Below, one piece after another: positions 1 through 12,543 of a DNA stretch of 64,000 nt. The number at the start of each line of letters is the position of its first letter. Position 1 is the first letter of the stretch. The notes under the pieces were generated by a model. It had not been told where the DNA came from. It worked only from the letters and a program-made list of their open reading frames with translations, and made no database searches. Origin of the DNA: Coffea arabica (lineage: Eukaryota > Streptophyta > Magnoliopsida > Gentianales > Rubiaceae); NCBI RefSeq assembly GCF_036785885.1, contig NC_092326.1, forward strand, positions 43,725,072 through 43,789,071, written 5' to 3'. A program made the translations under genes and the position numbers.

Positions 1-334
1 ATTCCCAAACATGAATCAGTGAAATGCGTCTGTTAGTACTATTTACAAACATATGCACAAAAGCATGTGGGATACACACACAGAAGCCAAAAGTTACATA
101 GGGACAACATTCCAAGCATCATTGCTGGATTGGTTTTGAAATCTGTACAACTAATGTAAACATGAGATGGCCGAAGAAAACATCCCCACCCCACCTTGAT
201 TTCAAGGTCTTCTTCCATCTCTCGACCACTCCTCCTCGTTTTCCCTCGAGAAACCACAATCAGACTTCAAGTCATCTACTTTCTTCACATATAATATAAC
301 AGAACTTGAAAGCTGATAAGCCACAGATGCATGA

Positions 335-3300
335 TCAATCTGGAAGCACTCCAACATTTTCAGCTTCTTCCATCTCTTCATCACTCTCGTTCTCACCTTC
401 CAGAAGCCACTGTTCAAATTCATCAACTTCCTCGTAGTCATGAATGTAAAGATCATCTAACTTATCCCACTGGTCTGCGCCTAGTTCCTCGCCACGGCAA
501 CCAACATGCAAGAATGGCCTATTCCTGGTCAAGGCATCCACGAGATCCCTGTTGACACTTCCAGTAACCCCTAACCATCTCAATCTTGGGAAGTAAGGCT
601 TCTTCAACCACCGGAACGCGAGTTGTGTAATCCCACCACAGTTATAAAGATCCAACAACCTCAAGCTGCTGCCCTGCCAACCATTTTCGTCAACCTTCAT
701 TGAGGCCAGTGCCATTACTGAAGTATCACCTATAAGAGGACACTGACGCATTCGCAGCTCAAAAATCGGGATACGACTTTTTGCAAGCAGCAGCATCCCA
801 GCATCTGAGAGGTTAGGTACATTTGACAGATCCAATTCTCTCAATTCCCGGTTTGAATAATCATCAAACAAAAAAGAGATGCACTTATCTGTAAGCCTCT
901 TGCATCCTCGTAGAGACAATGAAACAAGGGAACTCGACATACCCTTGCTCAAGTGACACAATCCCATATCACTAATATCAGAACCATCTAGCAGTAATGT
1001 CTTTAACTTAGGGAGGGTGCTGATTGCTTGAAGGGCATCATCCCCAAGGTTTCTGCAGTCCCTCAGGTCAAGGACAACCAAACCCCTGTTGGAAGCCAGT
1101 CGAGTAACAGCAAAGTTGGTTAAAAGGTTACACCATCTCAAGCTGACATGCGTCAAAGAAAGGGAAGTTGCAGTAATGTCATGAAATATGAGATCAGTGA
1201 GATGGTTCCCACGAGACACCCTAAGCTTGTACAGCTTAGCACATGAATGCAGAAGAGTTTTAAAACCTGTTTCTGTAACCTGACAGAAGCCACCAAGATA
1301 AATGCTTTCCATGCTCGAGCACTTGTCAGCCATAAGAAGGATCCCCAGATCATTTACTCGCTTGAAAAATGTAGGGAAAATCTCTTGGCTTCGTACTAAA
1401 GAAAGGTGCTTCAGTTTTCCATGCAGATTAATTTGTTGAAGACCGATGTTGGTGAGATCAAACGAAACCCTTGGTTCCATAATTGGTGAATCCCGAAGGT
1501 CTAAATGGGTCAATGAGGGAAGACTTTCAGATATCATACTGACCATGGTGTCCGTGATATAGTCCACAGACAGGCTCAATTTCTGTAAGCCGGGGAAAAT
1601 GCATGTTCGTAAATGATGTGCTGATTGATTTGGGCCAATAGGAGGGCTAAGCATTTCAGTCACCATTATTGAAGAAATGAATCCTATTTCCAGTGAAACG
1701 AGTTTTGAAGTTGCCAAAGCCCACACACGGGCAAAATTATGCCGTACAAACATTGATACGTCAAACATCAGGATCAGAGTCTATAAAAAAAAAAAAAAAC
1801 GCAACCTCATTACTGATGGTGAACTGATAGGAATAAGCTAAGCAGTCGAATTATATAGCACCCAGTCCTGTCCTTTCTTTGATACAATTATATTAAAAAG
1901 GAGAATATAGAGCACACAATAAAATTAACAACATATGAACTTTAAAAGTGATCCCTACTTTTACATAAAGCCATCAGATTAACGAAATATTTGAATCCCA
2001 AAAATTACTTACTCAATTAGTCATGACAGTTTTAAGCAAATCATGTCTAACACTCAACCGTCATAAAGCTTGTAATATTACAACTTGAAGCTACTAATTC
2101 AGATTTATCTCAACAATAAGGCTCAAATTTCAGAAATATTATGTCAGTCATTTAACACGGTAAACATAAAATTAGTAATTCTAATATTAAGTTGACAATG
2201 CAATTAGCAACATTCAGAGTCTCCAATATGAGCATAAGACTTGGCTCACTGTGAAGGTTGTTGAAATTTTAGCCAAGGAGGTCGTAAGTTCTCAAACAAG
2301 ATCAGCCCCTTTCCTTGCATAGCAATGCACCAATGCCTGGATTGATAATTTTCTAAGATCCCGCAAGGAAAGGGTAATTTTGCACCAAGTTATAGGCCTT
2401 AGATGCTTTAATGGTCCACATTGATTCTACTTCTGACATTTTAGTGAGCATCAAAAACCACCAACCATAAGAGGTGAATTTAATCCAGATTTCCCATGAA
2501 TCAAAATGAACAAGGAGGCTTATGATTTTGGATAAGTAGTCAAAATATCATCAACGAAGTGATCAAATGATACAAGTTCATGTAGAACTACAACACTAGG
2601 AATTGTTCTAGGGGGTTCAGAACTTTTAACTGGACTAGAAGCAAATAAGCACTGAAACAGCCATGTGAGTCTACATAAATGGTAAATGATTTCACCCATT
2701 TCATGATGAAATTCCTCAGCAGTTTGCACTCATTTACTGAAAAAAAAAATTAGTTTTAACATAGTAGAAAACTTTTCACTTTATTTCTCTAGGATATGCA
2801 TCTGCAGCTGCATTTTCCTGAATGTGTCTATAGAGATCAAAATTGAGGAAAAGTAGTACGTGAAAAGTAATAAAACCGACATCACTATAGATAAGCCCCC
2901 ACATCCTTTTAATTCTGCTTATGATGGTAGATTACACATCTTACAGAAAGCCACTCGGGCAAATGAAACCTTACTTCCAACTGAGTGCAACCAAGGAGTA
3001 ATTCCTCAAGATCAGACACGTCAATTGACCTCCCTCTTTTCTCAGCCAATGAACTCAAGTACACAAACCTGAATAGAAAGGCGAAAAACAGCAAAGCTAA
3101 TAACAAAATCCCAACAAAATTCACGAAATACATCTCTTTACAAATGAGACTCAAAAAGGCCAAAACTTTACAATAACGAAGAAAAAAATTTTTGCCTCCA
3201 GATAGAGAATTTAATAAAAACGCACTTCAGTTTCAGTTTAAAAAATTTGGAACCAAAAGGAAAGAAAGGAAACCCCACCTGAGGCCCTTGCATCGTTGGC

Positions 3301-3763
3301 CAATATGAGAGAGAAGCTTGCCGGTGAAATCGGCACAATTGTGAAGGGAAAGCTCTTGCAGGGAGGGGCGAAGAAGATAATCGAAGGAGGAATCGTCAAG
3401 TCGAGTGCAGTCAACTTGCAGGGTCCGGAGATAGGGATTGGTAGGCATCAGCAACGGCCTCAACAAATCAATTGAAAGCCCAATATCCTTTCAATTTTAG
3501 AAAACCGTAATCAGCAAATCACAAAGATAAAATCTTCGCAGAGGCAGAAAAAACGAAGTACGTCAGGCGCGACTTACGAGGAGGTGAAAGTTGGGGATGA
3601 AGGAGAGGATATGGGAGGCGCAGGAGCGGAAGGCCCGGCAAGTGGACGCGGCCGAGCAAATGGAGGCCACGTCCAGCTTTGCCAGGATGGTGGCGATGAG
3701 TGCCGACGGGAGGATCATGAGGCTCTGCGATGGATCCGAGTGGGGCTCATGCGGGTTAGCCAT
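335..3763 (-). CDS. FBL10: F-box/LRR-repeat protein, FBL10-like
   Basis: Predicted substrate-recognition subunit of an SCF ubiquitin ligase. Four exons join in phase: 3763-3578, 3487-3279, 3068-2975 and 1780-335, giving about 644 aa, close to the length I recall for Arabidopsis FBL10 (At2g17020). The F-box lies at about residues 15-60 (LPSALIATILAKLDVASICSAA is its first half). The rest is leucine-rich repeats of the cysteine-containing type (LRxLDLxNC, LVSLSLRGCKRLTD) and an acidic C-terminus. All introns have GT-AG ends; the third (1781-2974) is 1.2 kb with no gene inside. The start is the first ATG before the F-box. The substrate is unknown. The 3' UTR probably continues towards the left edge. 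Identification rests on motif resemblance recalled from the family. Confidence 0.92.
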
Positions 3764-3839
3764 TTTCCTCTTCCCTTCTTTCTTTTTTTGCCTTGGTTTG
3801 TAAATCTACTCGTGTTTTAGCGAAGCGTCTTACCGTAGG

Positions 3840-5242
3840 AAGCAGGAGGAATATTCTTTTCTTTACTAGAGTGCGCATTTTGCACGGCCCACACTAATAC
3901 TTTTTGTGCTACAAAAAAACTACTGCTAGCGATTCAATGCCACGACGAAAACGCAAACGAATCTTATGTCTTACAGTGTGTCGGTTTCATTTTTTATTAT
4001 ATTAATAATATATATTTTAATTTTTTTTATTTTTTAAAATCTAATAATTATAAATTTAAAATTTAAATATACATAAAAAATGAGAATTTTTTATAAATTT
4101 TAGGCTATATTTTTAATTTTCTATTATATATTACTTTTTTTTTGTTACAACTTACAATTGTATTTATTTTTTTACACAGAACTTGACAAACTAAAAAAGC
4201 AAAATGCATAAAAAGTGATAAATTTTATGAATTTTATGCTGTATTTTAAATTTTTTATTATATATTACTTTTTTGATGCAATTATATTTATTTTTTTATT
4301 TAATTAATAATTATAAAATTTTAAAGAAATAAAAAAATTAAAATATAATATGTATATATAAAAAAATATCAATATAATAAAAAATGGGTAGGAAAATGAT
4401 GCAAGGAATTAGACAGAAGATCCAGCTGCGATTCAATACTCTAGGCCTAGGGAAAATGAAAATCTTCGGGCTGATGTATAGTACATTTTTCGTGCCATCG
4501 AAAGTATTCTACTTTACATTTTGAAATGTTTTAATATATTTGTCTTGAGAAAATCAAGGCACCCTTTAGTTTTTTTTTTTTTTTTAAATATAACACTTCT
4601 CTCTAATCATATGCATGTTTTCATTCAAAGTCAAAATTTGAAGTTATGAAAATAAAATTGAAAAGAAAAACACGAACATCACCACAATCAAATAATTATT
4701 TTTAAAAAATTAAATTCTCGAAATAAAACCAAATAATTGGGAGCACACGAGATTCTCAGTGTCACTTTTCCAGTGGCAATTCATTACCACTTCTATACTT
4801 ATGTCAAGTGTCCTGTTTATTTAATTTGTCATGTGCTATTTATTTAAATTTCTTCTATCATCACATGATAATAGGGATTGACACTGAATTTGGCACCGAA
4901 CAGTGACACAGAGATCCCAACGTAATTGAGAGTACCTCGTTTTGGTCCGACTTGGATGAGTGAAGAAGGAATCATTCATTAGTCACTAAAACAAGCCAAG
5001 GCAGCCTTTTCTCCTTTTTGTTGCTTTTGCCTTTTGTGGCCATGACTAGCAGTACAAATATACAATAACAAGGAATAATAAATCCAACGATCGGCCCAAT
5101 TGAGTCTGAAACCGCATTGAACCAGACAACATTTTACCACATTAACTACTGGGAGCAAATAAACGGGTACCGCAAAGGTTTCCTCCTACGCCATCGCATA
5201 CACACATTATTGGAACTAAGTTTGGCATTCTCGTTTTTCCCT
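3840..5242. other. AT-rich intergenic region with dispersed repeat
   Basis: No gene is seen between the FBL10-like start and the GGPPS subunit stop. Positions about 3990-4400 are very AT-rich and contain two diverged copies of one segment sharing the phrase attatatattactttttt. A related segment lies at about 9490-9720. This looks like an old dispersed non-coding repeat. Confidence 0.6.
4735..4925. mobile_element. Small palindromic MITE-like element
   Basis: The left end (gattctcagtgtcactttt) and the reverse complement of the right end (gatctctgtgtcactgttc) match over about 40 bases with roughly 70-80% identity. The interior of about 100 bp is unique. No coding capacity. The exact ends and target duplication are uncertain. 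Confidence 0.4.
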
Positions 5243-7310
5243 CTAAATCCCCGCATCAAGACTAAAACCTCTATCGTCCGCATAATCCACAAAGCTGTAG
5301 AGCGGAAGCAATTTCTCACCATATTTCTCTAAGCCCTCTAATGCTTTCTTGGCCTCGGCTTTGAGATGCTCAGCCACTTCCATAGCCTTCTCCACGCCGT
5401 ATACTCCTACATAACTCTTACTCCTCCTCTTGTCCTCGTCTTTGTCTCGAGTTTCTATTTTCGCCTTCAACACATCGCTTCTGACCTGATATAGCACGCC
5501 AACAGCTCGACCAAACTCTCTCAGCAGTTGGAGTTCCTCATCCGAAGCGCCGCCCAACAGGCCACCGCAAACGGCAGAGGACTCGGCCATTTCACCATAT
5601 TTCTTTTCTTGCACAAAATCAACTGCATTGGGTTCCCCTTCCAAGTCAAGGAACTGACCGGCAGCCATCCCAGTTGATCCCACGGATCTTGCAATCTCCG
5701 CGATAACCTGGAGGAGGCGAGTCTCAGGAACGAGATCAGTCGGCGTATGGGAGACTATGTGGCGGAAGCCAAGAGGGAATAAAGCATCACCAGCTAAAAT
5801 TGCCATGTCAACGCCGAATACAGTGTGGTTTGAGGGCTGACCTCGCCGGGATGGATCATCATCCATGCAGGGCAAATCATCATGAATCAAGGAAGCAGCA
5901 TGGACCTAGTAGCAGTTGCCCCAGACAGTGGGGAACGAGAAATAAATATCAGAGATTATTGACAAACAATTCGTGAAACCAAATGTGCTACTGACGAGAA
6001 GACAAACTCATATGAAGTCTATCATTTCGCTACCGAAATGGCCTTTAACAATGCAGATTTGACAGCTCATTCCCATTTCTATAATTTGATGATTAAGTGG
6101 CATTAAATTTGCAAGAGATAATAATGTATTATCCAAATGCACAAGGTCTATCGCTAACAACCTGAGAGAAAAATTGATGTTAACTAGCACTGCTAACATT
6201 CAAGTCATGAATCATGGGTGGCTTCAGGAGCCCCAGTGGCTCCGCAGTTGATGTTATACCCCCACACTTGCAGAGCATAGATTTCACCAAATGCTTTGCA
6301 GAAATGAGCTCAAAACCCACCAGCAAAGGTCCAAATACGTCATTGTGGTCCGTTTAATCAACTGCTTGGCTCAACTACAGGTACTGAACCAAAATAATTT
6401 AGTGATTTGCCTAGCATCTGGTTCCATGTAATTTGCAGCAAACCAATTATTCTTTCATACTTTCAACCAGCAACCAAAAACTCATGAAATAACCTTGGCC
6501 AATGTCTCACATCAATGATAGAATCAAACAAGCATTTGAGCTACTAATTTAAGGCATCAGAGTCCAACAAAAGTTGTTTAAACAACTCAAATTCTGTAAC
6601 AATATTCCTGCAGTCATGTGTTGATATTCTAATAAATCATCAAACCTAAACCTTTAAAGCAAATTGAGCAAGACCAAAAAAATACAGGGGGAAAAAAAAG
6701 CAGCAAACTTGAATTTGTTGGTTCAACGTACTTATCCACAAACAAGACGAAAAACAAGTCCATCATCCAAATACGAATCCTGGATGCTACCCAGATTCGG
6801 AATCGATAGATGGGGAAATCATATATATTCCTTTTCAGTATGAACCTAAATGTCTTCAGGTGGGTTGAAATAGATCGTATCGAAAACACGCGAGGCGGGA
6901 AACGGAGGGAGGGAGAAGGAATCAAATACCATTTCAAGAGCACAGGCGGTGGGGAAGGCGGCGAGACGGTTACCGCCGAAGAGCTCGCAGGTGGCGACGC
7001 ACATGACAGGTGGGGCCCTCTTGGCACCCTTGGCAAGAACGGAGTAACGCATGGCCTCATAAATCTGATGGGGATATTTGACCGGAATGGCCTCATCCAG
7101 CTTCTGGTTGATTTCTTCGATGAGACCAGTCCAATAAGTTTTAAGGTCGAATTGGGTCGCCACCGTTGATGATGATGAGGCGACGGCAGAGCACCGAATT
7201 GCTGATATGGTTCTTGGGAAAATGGGACGACCGGCTTTTGGTTTTGGGAGGAGCTGGTGGTTCTGGTACATCAACATATGCGAAGAAGAATAGATTCCAG
7301 CGGAAAGCAT
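5243..7310 (-). CDS. GGR: GGPP synthase small subunit, type II
   Basis: Plastid prenyltransferase-family subunit expected to bind a catalytic GGPPS and shift product towards geranyl diphosphate or raise GGPP output. Two exons, 7310-6930 and 5905-5243, join in phase to give 347 aa. Residues 1 to about 50 are Ser-rich and suit a transit peptide. The first aspartate-rich motif is present at 136-144 (DDLPCMDDD). At the site of the second (DDxxD), residues 266-276 read YQVRSDVLKAK, so that motif is lost, as expected of the regulatory subunit. CxxxC motif 1 is intact (CVATC, 104-108). Motif 2 reads SSAVC (236-240), with Ser replacing the first Cys. The closest relative I recall is Arabidopsis GGR (At4g38460). 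Self-standing GGPPS activity is unlikely. Confidence 0.92.
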
Positions 7311-7317
7311 GTTTTTT

Positions 7318-7327
7318 TATCTATCTA

Positions 7328-7379
<52 letters not shown>

Positions 7380-7380
7380 C
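7318..7380. repeat. Compound microsatellite (CTAT)n(AT)n(AC)n
   Basis: A run of CTAT, about 20 AT units and then AC units lies immediately upstream of the GGPPS-subunit start codon, in its 5' leader or promoter. Its length is likely to vary between individuals. Confidence 0.9.
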
Positions 7381-7662
7381 TATGAAAATACTATAGTATT
7401 ATTATGCTAACGTATCTGTAATTCTCAAATTCTTCGACTTCTTTCTTTCTTTTTAGACAAAGACGGACGAAATCAAGGGCGGGCTGGCAGGCACTAGTGA
7501 GTTAGCAGTGGTGTGGAGCAAAATTGGCAAAAGTGCATCAATGGCACTGTGTTGTGGAGGAGCTCTGGGAGTGGGATGATGATGGATGAGGAGGGAGAGT
7601 GTGTGTTGTGACTTGTGAGAGCTCAAATAAATAGAGAAAGCCACCTGAGTTTTGTCCGGTTG

Positions 7663-8500
7663 CTGTAATTTTTACAATTTTTGTTATAATTCATATAATT
7701 TGGATGTAAATTTAAATTGGTCGATCGATCCTTGTAATTAAGTTGATGAAAAATTCATAATTATATTAGAATTATAAAAGTTTGCATCCAAATACGTTAT
7801 AAGAATGTTAGATGGAGCTCGACTCGTGTCGCTCTCAATATGATAAGAAAAAAAAAATGTATTATTTACAGAAGAAGACGAATGAAATTAGTTGTGACAA
7901 TGAGTTTTGTTAATGGTATTTTTTGAACTGTCTGAAAATGATAAAACATAATATTTACATGTCATTCCATGAAAAAGGAAGGTAGTAACTGCAATTGAAA
8001 TTAAAACCAAAAGTATATAAGTATATATTTTATACTTAATTAAGAAAATATACCTAATTAAGAAATTTTAACTGCAATTGTTGTAATTTTTACCATTTTT
8101 GTTATAATTTATATAATTTGGTTGTAAATTCAAATTCATCGATTGATCGTTGTAAATTCAGGTTGATGAAGAATTCATAATTATATTAGAATTATAAAAG
8201 TTTGTATCGAAGCACTGTAAGAATGTTAGGTGGAGCTTGACTCGTGTCGCTCTCAATATGAAAAGAAAAAAAAAATATATATATGTATATGTATTATTTA
8301 CAGAAGACGAATGAAATTGGCTGTGACAACGAGTTTTGTTAATGGTATTTTTCTAATCGTTTGAAAATGATAAAACATATATTTACATGTCATTCCATGT
8401 AAAAGGAAGGTAGTAACTGCTATTAAAATTAAAATCAAAAGTATATAAGTATATAATGTATACCTAATTAAGAAAATATACCTAAATACATATTTTATAC
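7663..8500. repeat. Imperfect direct tandem duplication, period about 418 bp
   Basis: The segment beginning gtaatttttac near 7666 recurs near 8083 in the same order (gttataatt at 7683 and 8101, gtgtcgctctcaatatga in both, ggtagtaactgc at 7981 and 8409). The copies are highly similar with small indels and have no ORF. A short aagtatataagtatata motif ends each copy. Confidence 0.85.
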
Positions 8501-8596
8501 CTAATTAAAGAAAATAATACGTGGCCCGCCAAACATCGTGTCCATATCGGTTGCGGAATAGAGCAAGACCGTATTGGCTAACTTTTGGGCCAATGA

Positions 8597-8831
8597 GTAT
8601 TTGCAGTGTTGCCACTGGACCAAATCATCACCATCTTGGTGATGCTGGAGGTCAGGGGTTCAACCCCTGTCTCTCACAAACTTATCACTTTACGTGGCTG
8701 GTTTTTTGCTCCTACGGGATAGTTCGAGCGGAGTGGAGCCTCCTCTCCCGGACCACAGGGGATTAGCCGGTCCAGTAAGAATTGATTCGAACACCCCTGT
8801 GTTGACAAAAAAAAAATGTATTTGCAGTGTT
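8597..8831 (+). mobile_element. tRNA-derived SINE with 14-bp target site duplication
   Basis: The body runs from 8611 to 8817 and is bracketed by a perfect 14-base duplication, gtatttgcagtgtt, at 8597-8610 and 8818-8831. A pol III B box, ggttcaacccc, lies at 8657-8667. The element ends ttgacaaaaaaaaaa, a short A-tail. Size (about 207 bp), B box, A-tail and duplication together make a clear SINE call. The A box is less obvious. The unchanged duplication suggests recent insertion. Confidence 0.88.
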
Positions 8832-10768
8832 CATTTATTTTTTTAAAAAAAAAAGAATAAAGAAATCGGTCTTTTCAAGTATAGTGTGGGAAATTGCTCA
8901 AATGCTCCTTAATCTTTTGCTTTTAATTTCAAAAGGGCAAAAAAAAAAAATTTTGTATTCTAACACTTTTTGCAGATGAAGTGATTCCACTCTCTTTCAT
9001 TTTTTTATTCTTCTTTTTGGAGATTCACTTACCATTCTCAAAGTTGCTTAACTTTCCATCCTTTATACCGCCATTATCGTAAAAATGAAAAAAACTCACG
9101 ACAAAATCTTTTTCCTTTTCCTTCTGTTCATTTGGAATATTTTTTAATAAATATAAGCTTTTTTGCTTATTTCTATTTGTGCTTTCAAATAATAGAAATG
9201 ATTTGCTTTGCAGCATTATTTTGACTATTATTCCAGTCTTTTTTATCTTTCACATGTTCTCTAATTTTATACGCTCTTACTCTATAAAAGCTATTTAATG
9301 GGCAGTGAAATTCCCAACACAAGTTTCATGCCTTTAGAGATTTTGGGCGCAAAAGATCTTCTGTTCCACCTCTTATGCCACTCTCTGCTCTCCTTTTTAT
9401 TAAATTGCTATTTTTTTCTTCATAAACATCATGTTTTATTTCTTTTTTATTTCCTTAAGATCAAACAACTATTAATTGTGTAATACACAAAATTTTACAG
9501 ATTCAAAAAATCAAAATGCATAAAAAATGACATTTTTTATACGAAATTTCTACTATATTTTTTAAATTTTCTATTATATATTGCTTTTTTTTGAAGTTGC
9601 TGTATTTATTTTTTACCCATTTAATAGTTGTTGGATTTTAAGTAAACAAAATAGAAATAAAACATGATATTTATGAACGAGGAATAGCAATATAATAAAA
9701 AATAGGACGAAAGATTCGATGGTGGTTCAGTCTCCATCCGCCCCCTAGACTCAGTTGGGTCTCCCCCTTAGATTAGGATATTGTAGATAAAAAAAAAAAT
9801 TTACGGTTGTCCAAAAAAAATTAATGAATGCCTGCCTTTGAATAAATGCTTACAAAGGGCCATGAATCGAGAATCCAGCGTTACTGGTCGACTACGTCTT
9901 CTTTGTATCTTTTTTTTTTTCCCTCCTTTTTCCCCTGAAAGAAAACAATAATAATAACAAATAAAATGGTTCGACTTTGATCGTCTCATCATCTCTTTCA
10001 TTTTCAAGAAAGAAAAGTCATCACATCGAACTACACAGCTTCCAAATTCGAGGCTGCGGCGCACAACACGTTTGTCTCCGCCGGTCCTTCGATTTCTAAG
10101 GCTGACTTCCAATGAATCAAAGAATGCCAAAATCGATGTCTACATTCGGTTGTGGCTCTCAATGTTGTCTTGTCTTTGCTGATTTATGAACTGAAGTTGT
10201 GTTTCACAACATTCAATTCATTCGTCCCCATCAAGTATCAAAGGTCAAGAATAGTTGTAGCCTCTCCATTTTCTCCGACGCTAGCTAAGGTTGTCTCTGT
10301 CAGATTGATGAAACGTTTGAGCTGTGTTTCACAACATTTATTTGTCCCCATCAATCGTCAAGGCAAAGCATAGATGCAGCCAGCAGACTGACTCTTCATT
10401 TCCTCCAGTGCTGGGAGGTTCCCACTTCCCTCCCGCAATAGAATATAGAAGTCTTCAATGGGAAGGTAAGGATTTAAGTGTATGTTGCGCACCCGTCTCC
10501 TGTGTTGTATTACCTGATTGGAAGGTAAACCTCGATATTCTCTTATTTCTACTTGTAATGAGATGACCAACTTTGAGGATTTCCACATCGAGCATGGCCT
10601 TTTTTTAAAAAAATTTTAATTTTAAATATAAAAAGATACGATTTCATTCCATAAAATCCGAAATAGTAATAGAAAATACATCAAGCATGCTAGATAGATT
10701 AATGGAAATGTGCTCTAGCACGTGCATCCTAAATGTGACCTAAGCCCCAAGTTCTGGATCATTGGGTG
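8832..10768. other. Intergenic region with AT-rich and short tandem repeats
   Basis: No convincing gene. Positions about 9490-9720 resemble the AT-rich repeat at about 3990-4400. Positions about 10187-10285 and 10311-10414 are an imperfect tandem pair with period about 124 bp, sharing tgtgtttcacaacatt and tccccatcaa. Short ORFs here have no recognisable domain. Confidence 0.55.
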
Positions 10769-11006
10769 TAAGGATGCAAATGAACCGAGTCAATTCCGAG
10801 CAGTGCTATACACGAACTCGAGCTCGACTTGATATAGCACTATTTGAGATCGAGTTCGACTCGATACAGTTTGGAATTCTATAGATCGAGTTTGATTCAT
10901 TAAGGGTTTTGAGAGGCTCGAATTCGATTCATTTGGGCGCGACCAACATCCAGCCTAATCGAGCTCGATTACAAAAGGAAGTATTTTGAAAATTTACAAG
11001 AACTTA

Positions 11007-11050
<44 letters not shown>

Positions 11051-11211
11051 TATTGCTCGATAAGGTTTGAAGAGCTATCGACTTTAACTAGAAATGATTG
11101 ATACTCGACTCATTTGGATAAGCGAACCGCTCAAGATCGACTCAAACTTGCCGAGTCGAGTTGATTGTTTGACCAATCAGCTCACGAATTACTCGATTTG
11201 TTTGCATCCTA
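10769..11211. mobile_element. hAT-type MITE with 8-bp target duplication
   Basis: A 443-bp non-coding element. The terminal inverted repeats read taaggatgcaaatgaaccga at the left and, reverse complemented, ttaggatgcaaacaaatcga at the right. It is bracketed by the perfect 8-bp duplication attgggtg at 10761-10768 and 11212-11219. The interior is full of TCGAG/CTCGA words and an (AT)n run at about 11012-11042. The 8-bp duplication indicates mobilisation by a hAT transposase. A related element is at 60335-60889. Confidence 0.87.
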
Positions 11212-11219
11212 ATTGGGTG

Positions 11220-12543
11220 GAAGCAATCTGTCAAGTGCAAACTACATGAAGAACCACCTAAGAGTTGGGTTGGGTTGGGTGAGGCTGATCAAGGACCATC
11301 AACTAAGCTAAGGGTCACTCAAGCGTTGGGTGAGGCCCTCCAAAAATTGGAATATGCTGCTAATTTCTGCGAGCCCACGGCCGTCTGTACAAAGAGGCGA
11401 AAGAATGTCACCAAAATTCTGAATTTATCTAGTTGCCCAACAGGTACAACAGCCGGATGGTCATAAGCGAAGAATAGTTTGCTCTGGCGCAAATGTCCCC
11501 TCCAAATGACGCAAATGCCATTCTGTCTAGTTTGATCGTTAAGACAAATGGAATAGCTGTCACGTGAATTGCAGGCTTAGTTTTTGAGGGGCAAAATCCT
11601 TAGTTCAGGCTTTTAATTGAAGTTTGCCTTCATAAACAGCCCCTTTTTTTTTAAGGCCAACGTCATTTATGATGGTTCTTCGATGCCATTAGCCACAAGG
11701 AAACAACGACTATTCATAAACCAAGCACTCAACACAAATTTTACCTATTGCACGAAGCTTTGATAATCAAACATGTCAAATAAATGTCTACCAATAGATA
11801 TATATATATATATACCAATATATATATGTATGTCAAAAGTAAAAAATATTGCAGATAAAAATCAAGAACAGAAGGAAAATCGCTGTTTCTAAGACATCTT
11901 TGGTTTTTGCTGTCACATTTACATGTGAATATTTTGAAGAAAATAGTTTACTGATCTAAACAGTTTTCAGCATTCTAGTTGTATGTGATGTGGGATGGGT
12001 TTTTAACCTTCAAGACGACGTTTATTTGTATTATTCAATTGTCAATTAGGTAGAGTTGTATAATAAATAGAGTAAATTTTATATACACTATTACTGACAG
12101 TATATATATTATTACCGTTTGATTCATGACACGTGTATATAGTTGTCGTTCATCCAACGACGCAGCGTAGAAAAGATTAATCCTAATAAATATTTAGTTG
12201 TTCTAAAAATTTGCAAACCAACGTCCTACAAGTCCAAACTAATATATTATTCTACTCGTGAATATAAAGGTGCAGTGGGAGAAAAGACTGGAAAACAAAA
12301 TGCCCAGCCAGAAGGCCCGCACGTTCCACAGACATCCACGTGGGGGTAAAAAGACTCTCAATTGAAGTTTTGCTTCACTCCGCCGGTGATTCTGAAATGA
12401 TTATAAAGCTGCGTAAAATTCCCCCTCCCAAAATCCAATTTCGACCAGCGTCACCGCATTTTTGGTGAATAGCATTTACAGTAGTACTTAATCTGATCAA
12501 CCAAAGCCCATTTCTGGGAATCAAGGTTAAAAATCCAATCCAT
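11220..12543. promoter_or_regulatory. Upstream region of the F-box/DUF295 gene with two G-boxes
   Basis: No gene is seen. Two CACGTG hexamers occur, at 12130-12135 (in acacgtgt) and 12337-12342 (in ccacgtgg), about 410 and 205 bp before the start codon of the gene at 12544. Such motifs bind bZIP/bHLH factors in plants; use here is inferred only from position. Confidence 0.35.

Noticed and set aside
8657-8667. tRNA gene suggested by a B box
   Set aside because: The flanking duplication and A-tail show a SINE, and no cloverleaf can be formed.
8521-8766. 81-codon ORF
   Set aside because: It lies over the SINE and its flank; a retroposon body, not a protein gene.
9801-10130. 109-codon minus-strand ORF
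   Set aside because: Low-complexity, Lys/Arg/Ser-rich, with no family resemblance or splice support.
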